A stretch of DNA of 64,000 nt from Rhizobium brockwellii (lineage in GTDB: Bacteria; Pseudomonadota; Alphaproteobacteria; Rhizobiales; Rhizobiaceae): assembly GCF_000769405.2 (NCBI RefSeq), contig NZ_CP053442.1, positions 124,001 to 188,000 of the forward strand, written 5' to 3'. A program made the position numbers and the translations under genes. Each line of letters begins with the position of its first letter. Positions within the stretch are counted from its first letter, which is position 1. Below, one piece after another: positions 1 to 8,667 of the stretch. A model generated the notes under the pieces. That model saw nothing but the letters and a program-made list of their open reading frames with translations, did no database searches and was not told the DNA's origin.

Positions 1-1
1 G

Positions 2-613
2 TTCGGAAGCGGCTTCGTCGCGGTCAATCCCAATTCCAAGATACCGGCGCTGATGGACCGCAGTGGGCCAAAGCCGATCCGTGTCTTCGAGTCCGGTGCG
101 ATCCTCACCTATCTCGCCGAGAAGTTCGGCGCCTTCCTGCCGACCGAACCGAGCGCGCGCGCCGAATGCCTGTCATGGCTGTTCTGGCAGATGGGAAGCG
201 CGCCCTATCTCGGCGGCGGCTTCGGCCATTTCTACGCCTATGCGCCGACGAAGATCGAATATGCGATCGACCGCTTCGCCATGGAAGTGAAGCGTCAGCT
301 CGACGTGCTCGATCGTCGCCTCGCCGAAAGCGAGTATCTGGCAGGCAGCCAATATACGATCGCCGATATTGCCGTCTGGCCCTGGTATGGCGGGTTGGTG
401 AAGGGCTGGACCTATGGTGCAGCCGAGTTTCTGCAGGTCGAGGACTATAAGAACGTGCTGCGCTGGGCCGACACCATCCACAGCAGGCCGGCCGTGCAAC
501 GCGGCCGGATGGTCAACCGCCTCTCCGGTGATCCCTCGAGCCAGTTGCACGAGCGCCACGACGCCAGCGACTTCGACACCAGGACGCAGGACAAGCTCGC
601 GGCCGCCGAGTAA
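2..613 (+). CDS. Glutathione S-transferase, YghU/Ure2p-like (5' end outside window)
   Basis: The reading frame is open from the first bases, so the true start and part of the thioredoxin-like N-terminal domain lie upstream of the window. Visible first are the loop 'NPNSKIPAL' with its cis-Pro and 'ESGAIL', the glutathione-contacting segment of the thioredoxin fold. The all-alpha C-terminal GST domain follows, with 'YTIADIAVWPW', the N-capping box/hydrophobic staple typical of GSTs. The sequence resembles the YghU/YfcG group, which use glutathione as a disulfide-bond reductase, and is cytosolic. It converges on the downstream transporter operon, with a strong hairpin between them. The family call is firm; the substrate is unknown. 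Confidence 0.85.
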   Translation, partial: FGSGFVAVNPNSKIPALMDRSGPKPIRVFESGAILTYLAEKFGAFLPTEPSARAECLSWLFWQMGSAPYLGGGFGHFYAYAPTKIEYAIDRFAMEVKRQLDVLDRRLAESEYLAGSQYTIADIAVWPWYGGLVKGWTYGAAEFLQVEDYKNVLRWADTIHSRPAVQRGRMVNRLSGDPSSQLHERHDASDFDTRTQDKLAAAE

Positions 614-649
614 GCGAGCGGCCTCAGCCACTTGTCGCCGCAACAAATG

Positions 650-680
650 ATGCTCCGCCGCCTTTACGGCGGCGGAGCAT
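650..680. terminator. Bidirectional hairpin terminator between convergent genes
   Basis: A perfect 13-bp stem (ATGCTCCGCCGCC pairing with its complement) encloses a 5-base loop TTTAC. It lies between the GST stop at 613 and the transporter stop at 698, which converge. There is no long T-run, but position and stem strength suit a terminator for both strands. Confidence 0.7.
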
Positions 681-697
681 TTGCATGCTGCCCGAAC

Positions 698-2212
698 TCA
701 GTTCTTGACCGTGTCTTCCAGGAAGAACCGGCCGAGCGGGTTCTGGTAGAAGTTCTCGATATTCTTGCGAGAGACGTTGATATAGGGGCTGTAATAGAGG
801 TCGATCCAGTTGACGTCGTCCTTGGCCATCTTCTGCAGATCGACATACATCTGTTCGCGCTTCTTCGGGTCGAGCTCGAGACGCGCCTTGGCAACCAGTT
901 CCTTCACCGCCTCGTTCTTGTAGTTGGTCGAATAGTTGTTGTTGGAATCGTGGCCGAGGACGAAGGTGGTCTTCTGGTCCGGATCGAGAATGTCATTGGT
1001 CCAGTAGTTGACCGAGACGTCGTAGTCGCCGGCAACGATCATGTCCCATTCCTGGCTCGGGTCGACCTTCTGCAAATTGGCGGTGATGCCGGCCTTCTGC
1101 AGTTGCTGCTGGACCAGAACGGCCGTCTGTTCGTCGACTTCGTCGCCGGCGCGGACCAGATAATTCAGCGTCAGGTCCGAGACGCCGGCGGCGGCCAGCA
1201 ACTCCTTTGCCTTTTCGGGATCATAAGGCCGCTGCAGGTTGTCGGCATAATAATAGAGCGCGCCCTTCGGAATATAGGAGTTGGCGACGGTGCCCTGGCC
1301 GAAGGTGACGGTATCGACGATTGCCTTCTTGTCGATCGCGAGATCCAGCGCCTGGCGGACTTCCTTTTTGCCGAGCGCGCCATGCGCATGATTGATCAGA
1401 AGATGATCCTCGCGAGTCGAAGCGTCGATATCGACGTTGAGGTTCGGGTCCTTCTTCAACTCCTCGACGCGAGAAAAGGGAACGAAGATCGCCGTATCCA
1501 GCTCGCCGGCCTGAACGTTCAGCATGCGGGTATTGTCGTCAGGCACCGAGATCCACTCGACACCGTCGAGCTTCACCCGGTCCGCCTGCCAGAAATTCGG
1601 GTTCTTCTTCAGGATGACGCGGTCGCCGCGCCGCCATTCCTCGACGGTGAACGCGCCGGATGCGATCGGCTTTTCGCCATAGACGTCGGGACCGAGCGAT
1701 TCCATGCCCTTCTTGGAGATGACCGAGGCATTGGGCAGCGCCAGCGTCGAAAGGAACGGCGCGGACTGGTTCTTGAGCTTGATCGTCAGCGTGTGCGCGT
1801 CGGTCGCCACGGCCGTGTCGATCACCTTATAGGAATCGCTCCAGAGCGATGCAGCGTCATCGCGGATGCGCAGCAGGCTGTAGGCCGCATCTTCCGCCGT
1901 CAGCGGCGAACCGTCGGAGAATTTCGCGTCGCGGATCTTGAACGTGTAGGTCAGCCCGTCATCCGAGGTGGTCCAGCTTTCGGCAAGGCCCGGCTCCAGT
2001 TTCGTGCCTGTCTTGTCGACGCGGATCAGCACGTCGTAGACGTTGGAGAACACCCAGTTGTCGATGTTCTGCGCGGTCTTGATGGGATCGAACGTCGTCG
2101 AATCCTCGCGGCGGCCGATGGTGAGTACACCGGCGGCCTCGGCATAGCTTGCACTGAGCGTCAGACCGGCGAGCAAGGCTGCAAGCCCGATTGATTTCCA
2201 CCTGTTTGTCAT
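698..2212 (-). CDS. Peptide ABC transporter substrate-binding protein (SBP_bac_5)
   Basis: Periplasmic solute-binding protein of 504 aa, last gene of the peptide-uptake operon. The N-terminus MTNRWKS plus a hydrophobic stretch ending in 'SASYAEA' is a Sec signal peptide cleaved near residue 26. The mature part opens with 'GVLTIGRREDSTTFDP' and later has 'LAESWTTSDDGLTYTFKIRDAKFSDGSPLTAEDA', the family-5 (DppA/OppA/DdpA) signature. The open frame runs further upstream, but I chose the ATG at 2212 because AAGGGA lies just before it and the signal peptide starts there. Ligand is probably a short peptide or peptide-like amide, given the neighbouring iminopeptidases and PAB-type LuxR; that is inference. 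Confidence 0.92.
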   Translation of the reverse strand: MTNRWKSIGLAALLAGLTLSASYAEAAGVLTIGRREDSTTFDPIKTAQNIDNWVFSNVYDVLIRVDKTGTKLEPGLAESWTTSDDGLTYTFKIRDAKFSDGSPLTAEDAAYSLLRIRDDAASLWSDSYKVIDTAVATDAHTLTIKLKNQSAPFLSTLALPNASVISKKGMESLGPDVYGEKPIASGAFTVEEWRRGDRVILKKNPNFWQADRVKLDGVEWISVPDDNTRMLNVQAGELDTAIFVPFSRVEELKKDPNLNVDIDASTREDHLLINHAHGALGKKEVRQALDLAIDKKAIVDTVTFGQGTVANSYIPKGALYYYADNLQRPYDPEKAKELLAAAGVSDLTLNYLVRAGDEVDEQTAVLVQQQLQKAGITANLQKVDPSQEWDMIVAGDYDVSVNYWTNDILDPDQKTTFVLGHDSNNNYSTNYKNEAVKELVAKARLELDPKKREQMYVDLQKMAKDDVNWIDLYYSPYINVSRKNIENFYQNPLGRFFLEDTVKN

Positions 2213-2231
2213 GAGTTCGTTCCCTTCGTTG

Positions 2232-3941
2232 TTATGGCATGCGTTTGATTGATTGAATCGGCATCGAATGCGGATCGTCCTTGCCGCCGACACCTTGAAG
2301 CAGCGGCTTGTCAGGATCGATGTCAGGAATGGCAGCGATCAGCGCCGCCGTGTAGGGATGTTTCGGCCGCGCGAAGACCTCTTCGGAGCGGCCTTCCTCA
2401 ACGATCTCGCCGCGATACATCACGACGACCCGTTCACAGAGATTGCGGACGATTGCGAGATCATGGGCGATGAAGATCAGCGTCAGGTTCATCTTCGCCG
2501 TGAGATCGCGGAAGAGTTCGATGATCTGTGCCTGGATGGTGACGTCGAGGGCGGCCACGCATTCGTCGGCGATGATCAGCTTCGGATCGACGGCCAGCGC
2601 CCGGGCGATGCCGGCGCGCTGGCACTGGCCGCCGCTCATGCTGCGCGGTTTGCGGCCGGCGAATTCGCGTTCGAGGCCGACGAGATCGAGCAGTTCGCCG
2701 ATTCGAACAGGGATATCGGCCTTGGCGACCTTGCCCTGCACCTTCAGCACCTCGGCCAGCATCTGCCCGATCGTCAGCCGCGGATTGAGCGCATTATAGG
2801 GGTCCTGGAACACCATCGCCGTCTCGCGCCTGAGCTTTGCCAGGCCAGCGCTTTTCTGTAGCGCCAGATCGACGCCGTCGAAGGTGACGTGACCCGAAGA
2901 AAGCGGGGTGAGGCCGAGCACGGCGCGGGCAAGCGTGCTCTTGCCGCTGCCGGATTCGCCGACGATGCCGACCGTCTCGCCCGGCATGATCTGCAGGCTG
3001 ACGCCGGCAACGGCGCTGACCGTCTTAGCACCGCCCCTGAGCAGGGCGCCGCCGGCTCTGAAACGCACGTGGAGGTCATCGATTTCGAGTAACGGTCTCG
3101 CCGGCTGGCTGGCCTCGGCAAGCTCCGGCAATGGCGCTGATATCTCGCCCGGCAGGGAAGGGTGGCTGTTGATCAGGTTGATCGTATAGGGATGCTGCGG
3201 CCGCGCCAGAATCGTCCGCTTCGGCCCCTCTTCAAGCAGTTTGCCGCCGCGCAGCACGGCAATGCGGTCGCAAGTCTGGGCGACGATGCCGAGATCGTGG
3301 GTGATCAGAATGATCGACAGGCCGCGCCGATCGCGAATGTCAATCAACAGCCGCAGGATCTGCGCCTGGATGGTCACGTCGAGTGCCGTCGTCGGCTCGT
3401 CGGCGATCAGGATTTTCGGATTGCAGGACAGCGCCACGCCGATCATCGCGCGCTGCCGCATGCCGCCGGAAAATTCGTGCGGATAGCTGTCGTACTGGCG
3501 CTTCGGATCGGGGAAGCCGACCTGCGCCAGGATTTCCGTCGCTGCGGCGCGGGCCTCGCGGGCGCCGAGGCTCTGGTGATAGCGGATGCCCTCGGCGATC
3601 TGATCGCCGATCCGCATCACCGGGTCGAGATGGCTGGTCGGGTTCTGGAAGATCATGCCGATCTCGCCGCCGCGCACTTTCAGCATCTCGCCATCATCGA
3701 TCCGCATGAGGTCGCGCCCCTCGAGCAGCACGCTACCGCTTTCGATCTTCAGCAGCGAGGAGGGCAGCAGACGCACCAGGGAACGGCAGAACAGGCTCTT
3801 GCCCGAGCCGCTCTCGCCGACAAGACCGAGGATCTCGCCCTTGCCGAGGTCGAGCGAGACCGCATCGAGCAGCGTGCGCGGGCCGGAATCGACATGCGCC
3901 CTGACGGTGAGATCACGGACGGACAGCACGGATCCGCTCAT
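2232..3941 (-). CDS. Peptide ABC transporter, fused double ATPase (DppD-DppF type)
   Basis: 569 aa with two complete ABC domains on one chain, equivalent to separate DppD and DppF. Each half has Walker A GESGSGKS; signatures are 'FSGGMRQR' (half 1) and 'MSGGQCQR' (half 2). Walker B is 'ILIADEPTTALD' in half 1 and 'LIIADECVAALD' in half 2, where Cys replaces the usual Pro but the catalytic Glu is kept. The start at 3941 overlaps the upstream permease stop as ATGA (3938-3941), so the genes are translationally coupled; the 48 codons upstream in this frame belong to the permease region. It powers uptake through the two permeases. Confidence 0.93.
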   Translation of the reverse strand: MSGSVLSVRDLTVRAHVDSGPRTLLDAVSLDLGKGEILGLVGESGSGKSLFCRSLVRLLPSSLLKIESGSVLLEGRDLMRIDDGEMLKVRGGEIGMIFQNPTSHLDPVMRIGDQIAEGIRYHQSLGAREARAAATEILAQVGFPDPKRQYDSYPHEFSGGMRQRAMIGVALSCNPKILIADEPTTALDVTIQAQILRLLIDIRDRRGLSIILITHDLGIVAQTCDRIAVLRGGKLLEEGPKRTILARPQHPYTINLINSHPSLPGEISAPLPELAEASQPARPLLEIDDLHVRFRAGGALLRGGAKTVSAVAGVSLQIMPGETVGIVGESGSGKSTLARAVLGLTPLSSGHVTFDGVDLALQKSAGLAKLRRETAMVFQDPYNALNPRLTIGQMLAEVLKVQGKVAKADIPVRIGELLDLVGLEREFAGRKPRSMSGGQCQRAGIARALAVDPKLIIADECVAALDVTIQAQIIELFRDLTAKMNLTLIFIAHDLAIVRNLCERVVVMYRGEIVEEGRSEEVFARPKHPYTAALIAAIPDIDPDKPLLQGVGGKDDPHSMPIQSIKRMP

Positions 3942-4789
3942 TCGTGCACCCCCAGCAGTTCGCCGAGCGCGTCGCCCAGCATGCTGAAGCCGAAGGCGAG
4001 GCAGACGATGGAGAGACCGGGAAACAGCGTGATCCACCATGCGGTGGTGATGAAGCTCTGTCCTTCCGCGACCATCACACCCCATTCGGCGATCGGCGGC
4101 TGGACGCCGAGGCCGAGATAACTGACGGCAGCGCCGCTGAGAAGCACCAGCGTCGCATCGGACATCGAAAAGACGATCGAGCCGGCGATCGCGTTCGGCA
4201 GCAGATGGCGGAACATGATGCGCGGGCGGCTGAAGCCGAGACTGACGGCGGCAACGGCATAGTCGCTGCCTTTCAGCACCAGCATCTGCGCCCGGATCAG
4301 CCGCGCATAGGAGACCCAGCCGACCAGCGCCATGGCGATGTAGAAACTGCCGAGGCCGGGGCCGAGGATCGCGATGATCGACAGCATCAGCACCAGGAAG
4401 GGGAAGGCGAGGATGATATCGACGAGGCGCATGAACAGCGCATCGACGATCCCGCCGAAAAAGCCGGCGATCGTGCCGACCGTCGTGCCGATCACGAAGG
4501 GGAAGATGACGCCGATCAGCGCCATCTGCAGGTCGAGGCGGGCGCCCCAGATGACGCGGGAGAGGATGTCTCGGCCGAAATTGTCGGTGCCGAAGGGATG
4601 CAACAATGACGGCGCCTGCAGGCGCACCTCGGCATTCTGCATGATCGGGTCGTAGGGCGCGACGAGGGGCGCGCCGACCGCCACCAGCACGAAGAACAGC
4701 AGCAGGCCGGCACTGAGCACAAGCATCGGCCGCCGGCCGAAGAACCGGCGCCAGCCGGGGGATGCGGGGGCGATCGCCTCGATGCTCAT
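3938..4789 (-). CDS. Peptide ABC transporter permease (DppC-like)
   Basis: 283 aa inner-membrane permease. It begins MSIEAIAPA followed by a cytoplasmic stretch and a first hydrophobic helix (about residues 22-44). It then has the periplasmic 'HPFGTDNFGRDILSRVIWGARLD' motif typical of OppC/DppC and further hydrophobic helices. The EAA-type cytoplasmic loop that contacts the ATPase is near 'AAVSLGFSRPRIMFRHLLPN'. Start at 4789 overlaps the previous gene by ATGA (4786-4789), and its stop overlaps the ATPase start in the same way. The 249 extra codons of open frame upstream overlap DppB and are not coding. Confidence 0.92.
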   Translation of the reverse strand: MSIEAIAPASPGWRRFFGRRPMLVLSAGLLLFFVLVAVGAPLVAPYDPIMQNAEVRLQAPSLLHPFGTDNFGRDILSRVIWGARLDLQMALIGVIFPFVIGTTVGTIAGFFGGIVDALFMRLVDIILAFPFLVLMLSIIAILGPGLGSFYIAMALVGWVSYARLIRAQMLVLKGSDYAVAAVSLGFSRPRIMFRHLLPNAIAGSIVFSMSDATLVLLSGAAVSYLGLGVQPPIAEWGVMVAEGQSFITTAWWITLFPGLSIVCLAFGFSMLGDALGELLGVHE

Positions 4790-5724
4790 AGCTTCACCCT
4801 CGGATCGACGGCGACAGTGACAATGTCGGCGATGAAGTTGATGAGCACGGTGGCGCAGGCAAAGACCATGGCGACGCCCTGCACCACCATGTAGTCGCGT
4901 GAGAAGATCGCCCTGACCAGCAGCTGTCCCATGCCGGGCAGCGCAAAGACGCTCTCGACTACCACAGTGCCGCCGATCAGCCAGCCGATATTGACGGCAA
5001 GCAGATTGATCGTCGGCACCAGCGAATTCGGCAGGACGTGTCGCCAGAAGACGATGCCTTCGGGCATGCCGCGAGCGCGCGCCGCGGTCGCGACATCCGA
5101 CTTCAGTTGCTCGATCATCGCCGCCCGCAGGCTGCGCGTCAGCACGGTCGAGAGCGACAGCGCGACCGTCAGGCTCGGCAGCACCAGATGCGACAGCTTT
5201 TCGCGGATCGTTGCACCATAGCCCGAAACCGGCAGCACACCGAGTTCGACACTGAAGAGGATGATCAGCATCAACCCCAGCCAGAAGGGCGGAAAGCCGA
5301 TGCCGAAGGTCGAGACGATGCGCACCGCATGATCCGGCGCCCGGCCGGCATTGCGTGCGGCAATCGCCGCCATCGGCACTGCGATCAGGACCGACAGCAC
5401 GACGCTGGAGACGACGAGCGCAAGCGTCGGCTCGATGCGGGTGACGATCAGCTTCAGCACGTCGATCTTGTAGAGGATCGACTTGCCCATTTCGCCATTG
5501 GCAAGGTTCTTGAGGAAATAGACATATTGCAGCCACATCGGCTGATCGAGCCCGTACTGGGCGCGGATGCTGGCAAGTGCTGCCGGCGTCGCGCGCGTGC
5601 CGAGGATGTTGCGTGCCGGATCGCCGGGGATAAGCCGGACCAGAATGAACGTGATGACGCTGATGCCGAAGATGACAGGCAGGAACTGCAGCGGACGCGT
5701 CAGAACGAATTTATAGCGATGCAT
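4786..5724 (-). CDS. Peptide ABC transporter permease (DppB-like)
   Basis: 312 aa inner-membrane permease. The N-terminal helix 'FLPVIFGISVITFILVRLIPGDPA' is the DppB/OppB hallmark, followed by 'LGLDQPMWLQY'-type sequence, several hydrophobic segments, and the EAA loop near 'ARARGMPEGIVFWRHVLPNSL'. It is the first transport gene of the operon, 51 bp downstream of the proline iminopeptidase, and is coupled to the DppC-like gene by an ATGA overlap. It forms the pore together with the DppC-like subunit. Confidence 0.93.
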   Translation of the reverse strand: MHRYKFVLTRPLQFLPVIFGISVITFILVRLIPGDPARNILGTRATPAALASIRAQYGLDQPMWLQYVYFLKNLANGEMGKSILYKIDVLKLIVTRIEPTLALVVSSVVLSVLIAVPMAAIAARNAGRAPDHAVRIVSTFGIGFPPFWLGLMLIILFSVELGVLPVSGYGATIREKLSHLVLPSLTVALSLSTVLTRSLRAAMIEQLKSDVATAARARGMPEGIVFWRHVLPNSLVPTINLLAVNIGWLIGGTVVVESVFALPGMGQLLVRAIFSRDYMVVQGVAMVFACATVLINFIADIVTVAVDPRVKL

Positions 5725-5775
5725 GACGGCGATCGCCCCTTTGTCTTCGTCGGGTTCGGTCCGCTTCCTGTTGCA

Positions 5776-6666
5776 TCAGCCTGCCTCGTGCCGGTTGAGA
5801 AAATCGAGAAGCGCCGGATAATAGTCCTGCGGGTTCTCATAGAACGGCATATGGCTGGCATTGGCAAATACCTTGAGTTCGGCATTCGGCAGCGCAAGCT
5901 TCATCCTGAGCGCACAGGCTGGCGTCAGCTCGTCATGCTCGCCCGTCGTGATGAGCACCGGCAGCGTCAGCCGCGGCAGATCGGGGATGCGGTTCCAGTC
6001 CTTGAGGTTGCCGATATAGAGAAACTCGTTCGGTCCCTGCATCGTCTCGTAGGGCGCCATGTTCCAATCGTCGAGCGAGCGCCGCACCGGTGCCGGCCAT
6101 TCCGGCAGACGGCAGACGTGGCGATAGTTGAGGATGGTGACGGCGGCGAGATATTCCGGATGATTGTAGGTGCCCTGCGCCTCGTGCTTCTGCATCATCG
6201 AGACGGTTTCGGGACCGAGCGCTGCGCGCAGCCGTTCCAGTTCCGAGATCAGATGCGGCATGTCGGCGACGGTATCCTCAAGGATCAGCGTCTTGAGGTT
6301 TTCGGGATAGGTCAGCGCATATTCTATCGCCAGCCAGCCGCCCCAGGAATGGCCGAGCATGTGGACCTTGCCGAGCCCCAGCGCTTTACGCACCGTCTCG
6401 GTCTCCTCGACATAGCGGCCGATCGTCCAGAGTGTGAGATCGTCCGGCCGGTCGGAGGCGCCGGTGCCGAGTTGATCGAAGGCGATGACGCGATAGCCCT
6501 TATCGATCAGGCAGGAATGCGCCTCGCGCAGGTAATCGCAAGGCAGACCCGGCCCGCCGTTGAGGCAGAAAACCGTCTCGCTGCCGGTCCCGAAGCTGTA
6601 GGCAACGACGCGATAGCCATCGACATCGATCTCGAATCGCTCGTCCGGCCGTATTTCACGCCACAT
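5776..6666 (-). CDS. Proline iminopeptidase-family alpha/beta hydrolase (pip copy 1)
   Basis: 296 aa cytosolic alpha/beta hydrolase of the proline iminopeptidase family (peptidase S33). Visible are the oxyanion loop 'LNGGPGLPCDY', the nucleophile elbow 'GHSWGGW' (Ser), 'TTGEHDELTP' with the acid Asp, and 'NASHMPFYE' with the catalytic His. These enzymes remove N-terminal Pro or related residues from small peptides or amides. I chose the ATG at 6666 (GGAG six bases upstream); the frame extends to a TTG at 6699 with a poorer ribosome site. It heads the peptide-transporter operon, divergent from the LuxR solo. The lux-box dyad at 6747-6762 lies about 80 bp upstream, so quorum- or plant-signal control is likely. 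Confidence 0.88.
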   Translation of the reverse strand: MWREIRPDERFEIDVDGYRVVAYSFGTGSETVFCLNGGPGLPCDYLREAHSCLIDKGYRVIAFDQLGTGASDRPDDLTLWTIGRYVEETETVRKALGLGKVHMLGHSWGGWLAIEYALTYPENLKTLILEDTVADMPHLISELERLRAALGPETVSMMQKHEAQGTYNHPEYLAAVTILNYRHVCRLPEWPAPVRRSLDDWNMAPYETMQGPNEFLYIGNLKDWNRIPDLPRLTLPVLITTGEHDELTPACALRMKLALPNAELKVFANASHMPFYENPQDYYPALLDFLNRHEAG

Positions 6667-6746
6667 TGATCGCTCCGGCAGAAGATTTCGCTTGCTCAAT
6701 ATTTGGGCACGGCTAAATTTTTACCTTAAACCGCATTCAGTGCCAG

Positions 6747-6762
6747 CTATAAGAAGTGATAG
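6747..6762. promoter_or_regulatory. lux-box-like dyad 1, between pip copy 1 and luxR
   Basis: Sequence CTATAAGAAGTGATAG is a 16-bp dyad with half-sites CTATnA/TnATAG. Its flanks (CAG before, GGTGG after) are also shared, in inverted orientation, with the second copy at 7597-7612. It sits in the divergent promoter region, about 80 bp from pip copy 1 and 35 bp from the luxR start. This is the expected place for a LuxR-family operator. Confidence 0.75.
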
Positions 6763-6796
6763 GGTGGGCCGCGATGCCGAACCCCGGGAGCAGCCC

Positions 6797-7609
6797 ATGC
6801 TTGACGACCCCATTCTTGACGACATCGGAACGATCAGACGGCAGTTTACAGCGCACGAAACGCTGGACGGCCGGATCGACCAGGCCTTTCAGGCGATGAA
6901 GCAGATCGGCTTCGAGGCGCTGATCTACGACTATACACCCGTTCCCTACGATCTCGACGGCGCGATCATGATACCATCGCTGCTGAAGCTGCGGAATATC
7001 TCCGACGACATGCACGACTACTGGTTCAATCGCGGCTATTTCCGTATCGATCCGGTGCAGCAGGTGGCGCTGCGCACCTCCGCACCCTTCTTCTGGAACT
7101 ACGACCCGGACGCCGACACGCTGATCAACCGTTTCATGAACGACGACACCGCGCCGGTAACGCGCTATTTGAGCGAGCGAGATATGTCGACCGGCGTCAC
7201 CGTCCCGGTTCATATGCCACGCGGCGACTATGCCACCGTCACCGGCATCCGCTTCGGCCGAAACAAAGATTTCGAGCGGCACGCACTGCGCTATATCGCC
7301 GACTTCAACCTGCTTGCCCATGTCTTCCATGAGACCGCCTATTCGCTTTTCGACACGCGGGCGAAGAGCGTCGGCACGATCCGCCTGACCGAACGGGAAC
7401 GGGAATGCCTGCGCCATTCGGCGGAAGGCTACTCCGCCAAGGAAATTTCCCGCATCATCGACCGTTCCGTGCCGACCGTCGTGATGCATCTGAACGCCGC
7501 GACAAAGAAACTCGGCGCCCGCAACCGCACCCAGGCCGTGGTTCGCGCCATCCATTACCGCCTGCTCGAAGACCGGCCGACCCATAATTGGCCACCCTAT
7601 AACTTGTGA
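6797..7609 (+). CDS. LuxR solo of the plant-associated (PAB/PipR/OryR) type
   Basis: 270 aa regulator with an N-terminal autoinducer-binding domain (about 25-180) and a C-terminal LuxR HTH (about 200-262, 'LTERERECLRHSAEGYSAKEIS'). In the ligand pocket the canonical acyl-homoserine-lactone contacts W..Y (as in LasR WREHY) read MHDYW, i.e. Met72 and Trp76, followed by the conserved DP at 85-86. This Trp-to-Met, Tyr-to-Trp pair marks the plant-associated LuxR solos that sense plant compounds instead of AHL. No luxI is in the window. Start at 6797 is preceded by GGGAG at good spacing; the frame is open 35 codons further up. Flanking pip genes and the peptide transporter match the organisation described for PipR-like loci. 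Confidence 0.9.
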   Translation: MLDDPILDDIGTIRRQFTAHETLDGRIDQAFQAMKQIGFEALIYDYTPVPYDLDGAIMIPSLLKLRNISDDMHDYWFNRGYFRIDPVQQVALRTSAPFFWNYDPDADTLINRFMNDDTAPVTRYLSERDMSTGVTVPVHMPRGDYATVTGIRFGRNKDFERHALRYIADFNLLAHVFHETAYSLFDTRAKSVGTIRLTERERECLRHSAEGYSAKEISRIIDRSVPTVVMHLNAATKKLGARNRTQAVVRAIHYRLLEDRPTHNWPPYNL

Positions 7610-7612
7610 TAG
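7597..7612. promoter_or_regulatory. lux-box-like dyad 2, overlapping the luxR stop, upstream of pip copy 2
   Basis: CTATAACTTGTGATAG, with half-sites matching dyad 1 when one is inverted (CAGCTAT...ATAGGGTGG on the complementary strand). It contains the luxR stop codon TGA (7607-7609) and lies about 60 bp upstream of the pip copy 2 start, the same geometry as dyad 1 relative to pip copy 1. Confidence 0.75.
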
Positions 7613-7672
7613 CTGCCTTCACCGTCGCCGCCGCGTTATGCTTTTCATCATTGCTAAGAGATGGAGACACCG

Positions 7673-8575
7673 GTGGGCGAAGTCACGACCAAAGAAGCCT
7701 ATCTGCCCTTTCGCGACTATCGCACCTGGTATCGCATCACCGGTTCGCTGGAGAGCGGCAAGCTACCTCTCGTCGTCGCCCATGGCGGGCCTGGCTGCAC
7801 CCATGATTATGTCGATTCCTTCAAGGATATCGCCGCCCTCGACGGCCGTCCGGTCATCCATTACGACCAGCTCGGCAATGGCAATTCCACCCGACTTCCG
7901 GAAAAGGGCCCGGATTTCTGGACGGTCGGCCTGTTTCTCGAAGAACTGGACGCACTGCTTTGCCATCTCGGCATTCGGGATCGCTATGCCTTCCTCGGCC
8001 AGTCCTGGGGCGGCATGCTCGGTGCCGAACACGCGGTGCGCCGGCCGGAAGGCCTGAAGGCGCTTGTCATCGCCAACTCGCCGGCGAACATGCACACCTG
8101 GGTTTCGGAGGCAAACCGGCTGAGGCAGGAACTGCCGAAGGAGGTGCAGGACACGCTGCTGAAGCACGAGCTGGCGGGAAGCCTCACCGATCCGGACTAT
8201 ATCGCTGCCTCGCGTGTCTTCTATGACCGCCATGTCTGCCGGGTGGTGCCGTGGCCGCCCGAAGTGGCGCGGACCTTTGCGATCATGGACGAAGACAACA
8301 CCGTCTACCGCAACATGAATGGCCCGACCGAATTTCACGTCATCGGCACGATGAAGGACTGGACGATCGAGAACAGGCTCGACCGCATCGAAGCCCCGAC
8401 ACTGCTGATCTCGGGAAAATACGACGAGGCGACACCCCTGGTGGTAAGGCCCTATCTCGAACGCGTTCCGGGCTGCGAATGGGTGCTCTTCGAAAATTCC
8501 AGCCACATGCCGCATGTCGAGGAAAAGCAGCTTTGCCTGGCGACCGTTTCCGGTTTCCTGTCACGGCACGATTGA
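7673..8575 (+). CDS. Proline iminopeptidase-family alpha/beta hydrolase (pip copy 2)
   Basis: 300 aa enzyme of the same family as pip copy 1 but clearly diverged from it. It has '[10 protein letters not shown]' (oxyanion loop), 'GQSWGGM' (nucleophile Ser), 'SGKYDEATP' (acid Asp) and 'NSSHMPHVE' (His). Cytosolic, probably releasing N-terminal Pro or amide-linked moieties from imported peptides. I prefer the GTG at 7673, with GGAG six bases upstream; an ATG at 7661 in the same frame lacks a well-placed ribosome site. It lies downstream of luxR in the same direction, with its own lux-box dyad overlapping the luxR stop. Confidence 0.88.
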   Translation: MGEVTTKEAYLPFRDYRTWYRITGSLESGKLPLVVAHGGPGCTHDYVDSFKDIAALDGRPVIHYDQLGNGNSTRLPEKGPDFWTVGLFLEELDALLCHLGIRDRYAFLGQSWGGMLGAEHAVRRPEGLKALVIANSPANMHTWVSEANRLRQELPKEVQDTLLKHELAGSLTDPDYIAASRVFYDRHVCRVVPWPPEVARTFAIMDEDNTVYRNMNGPTEFHVIGTMKDWTIENRLDRIEAPTLLISGKYDEATPLVVRPYLERVPGCEWVLFENSSHMPHVEEKQLCLATVSGFLSRHD

Positions 8576-8667
8576 GAAAACTCGTCCACGCTGACAACAC
8601 CGTTTCTTGCCGTGGAGGTGACGTTTGAGATAGTCTTGGTCCCATTCGAGAACGACGGAACGGACCG

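Noticed and set aside
632..2194. A 520-codon open frame antisense to the substrate-binding protein
   Set aside because: Composition of a shadow frame; the minus strand has a signal peptide, ribosome site and SBP motifs.
5038..6669. A 543-codon open frame antisense to pip copy 1 and the DppB-like permease
   Set aside because: Arg/His/Gln/Asp-rich, no recognisable motif, and both genes on the other strand show full catalytic or permease motifs.
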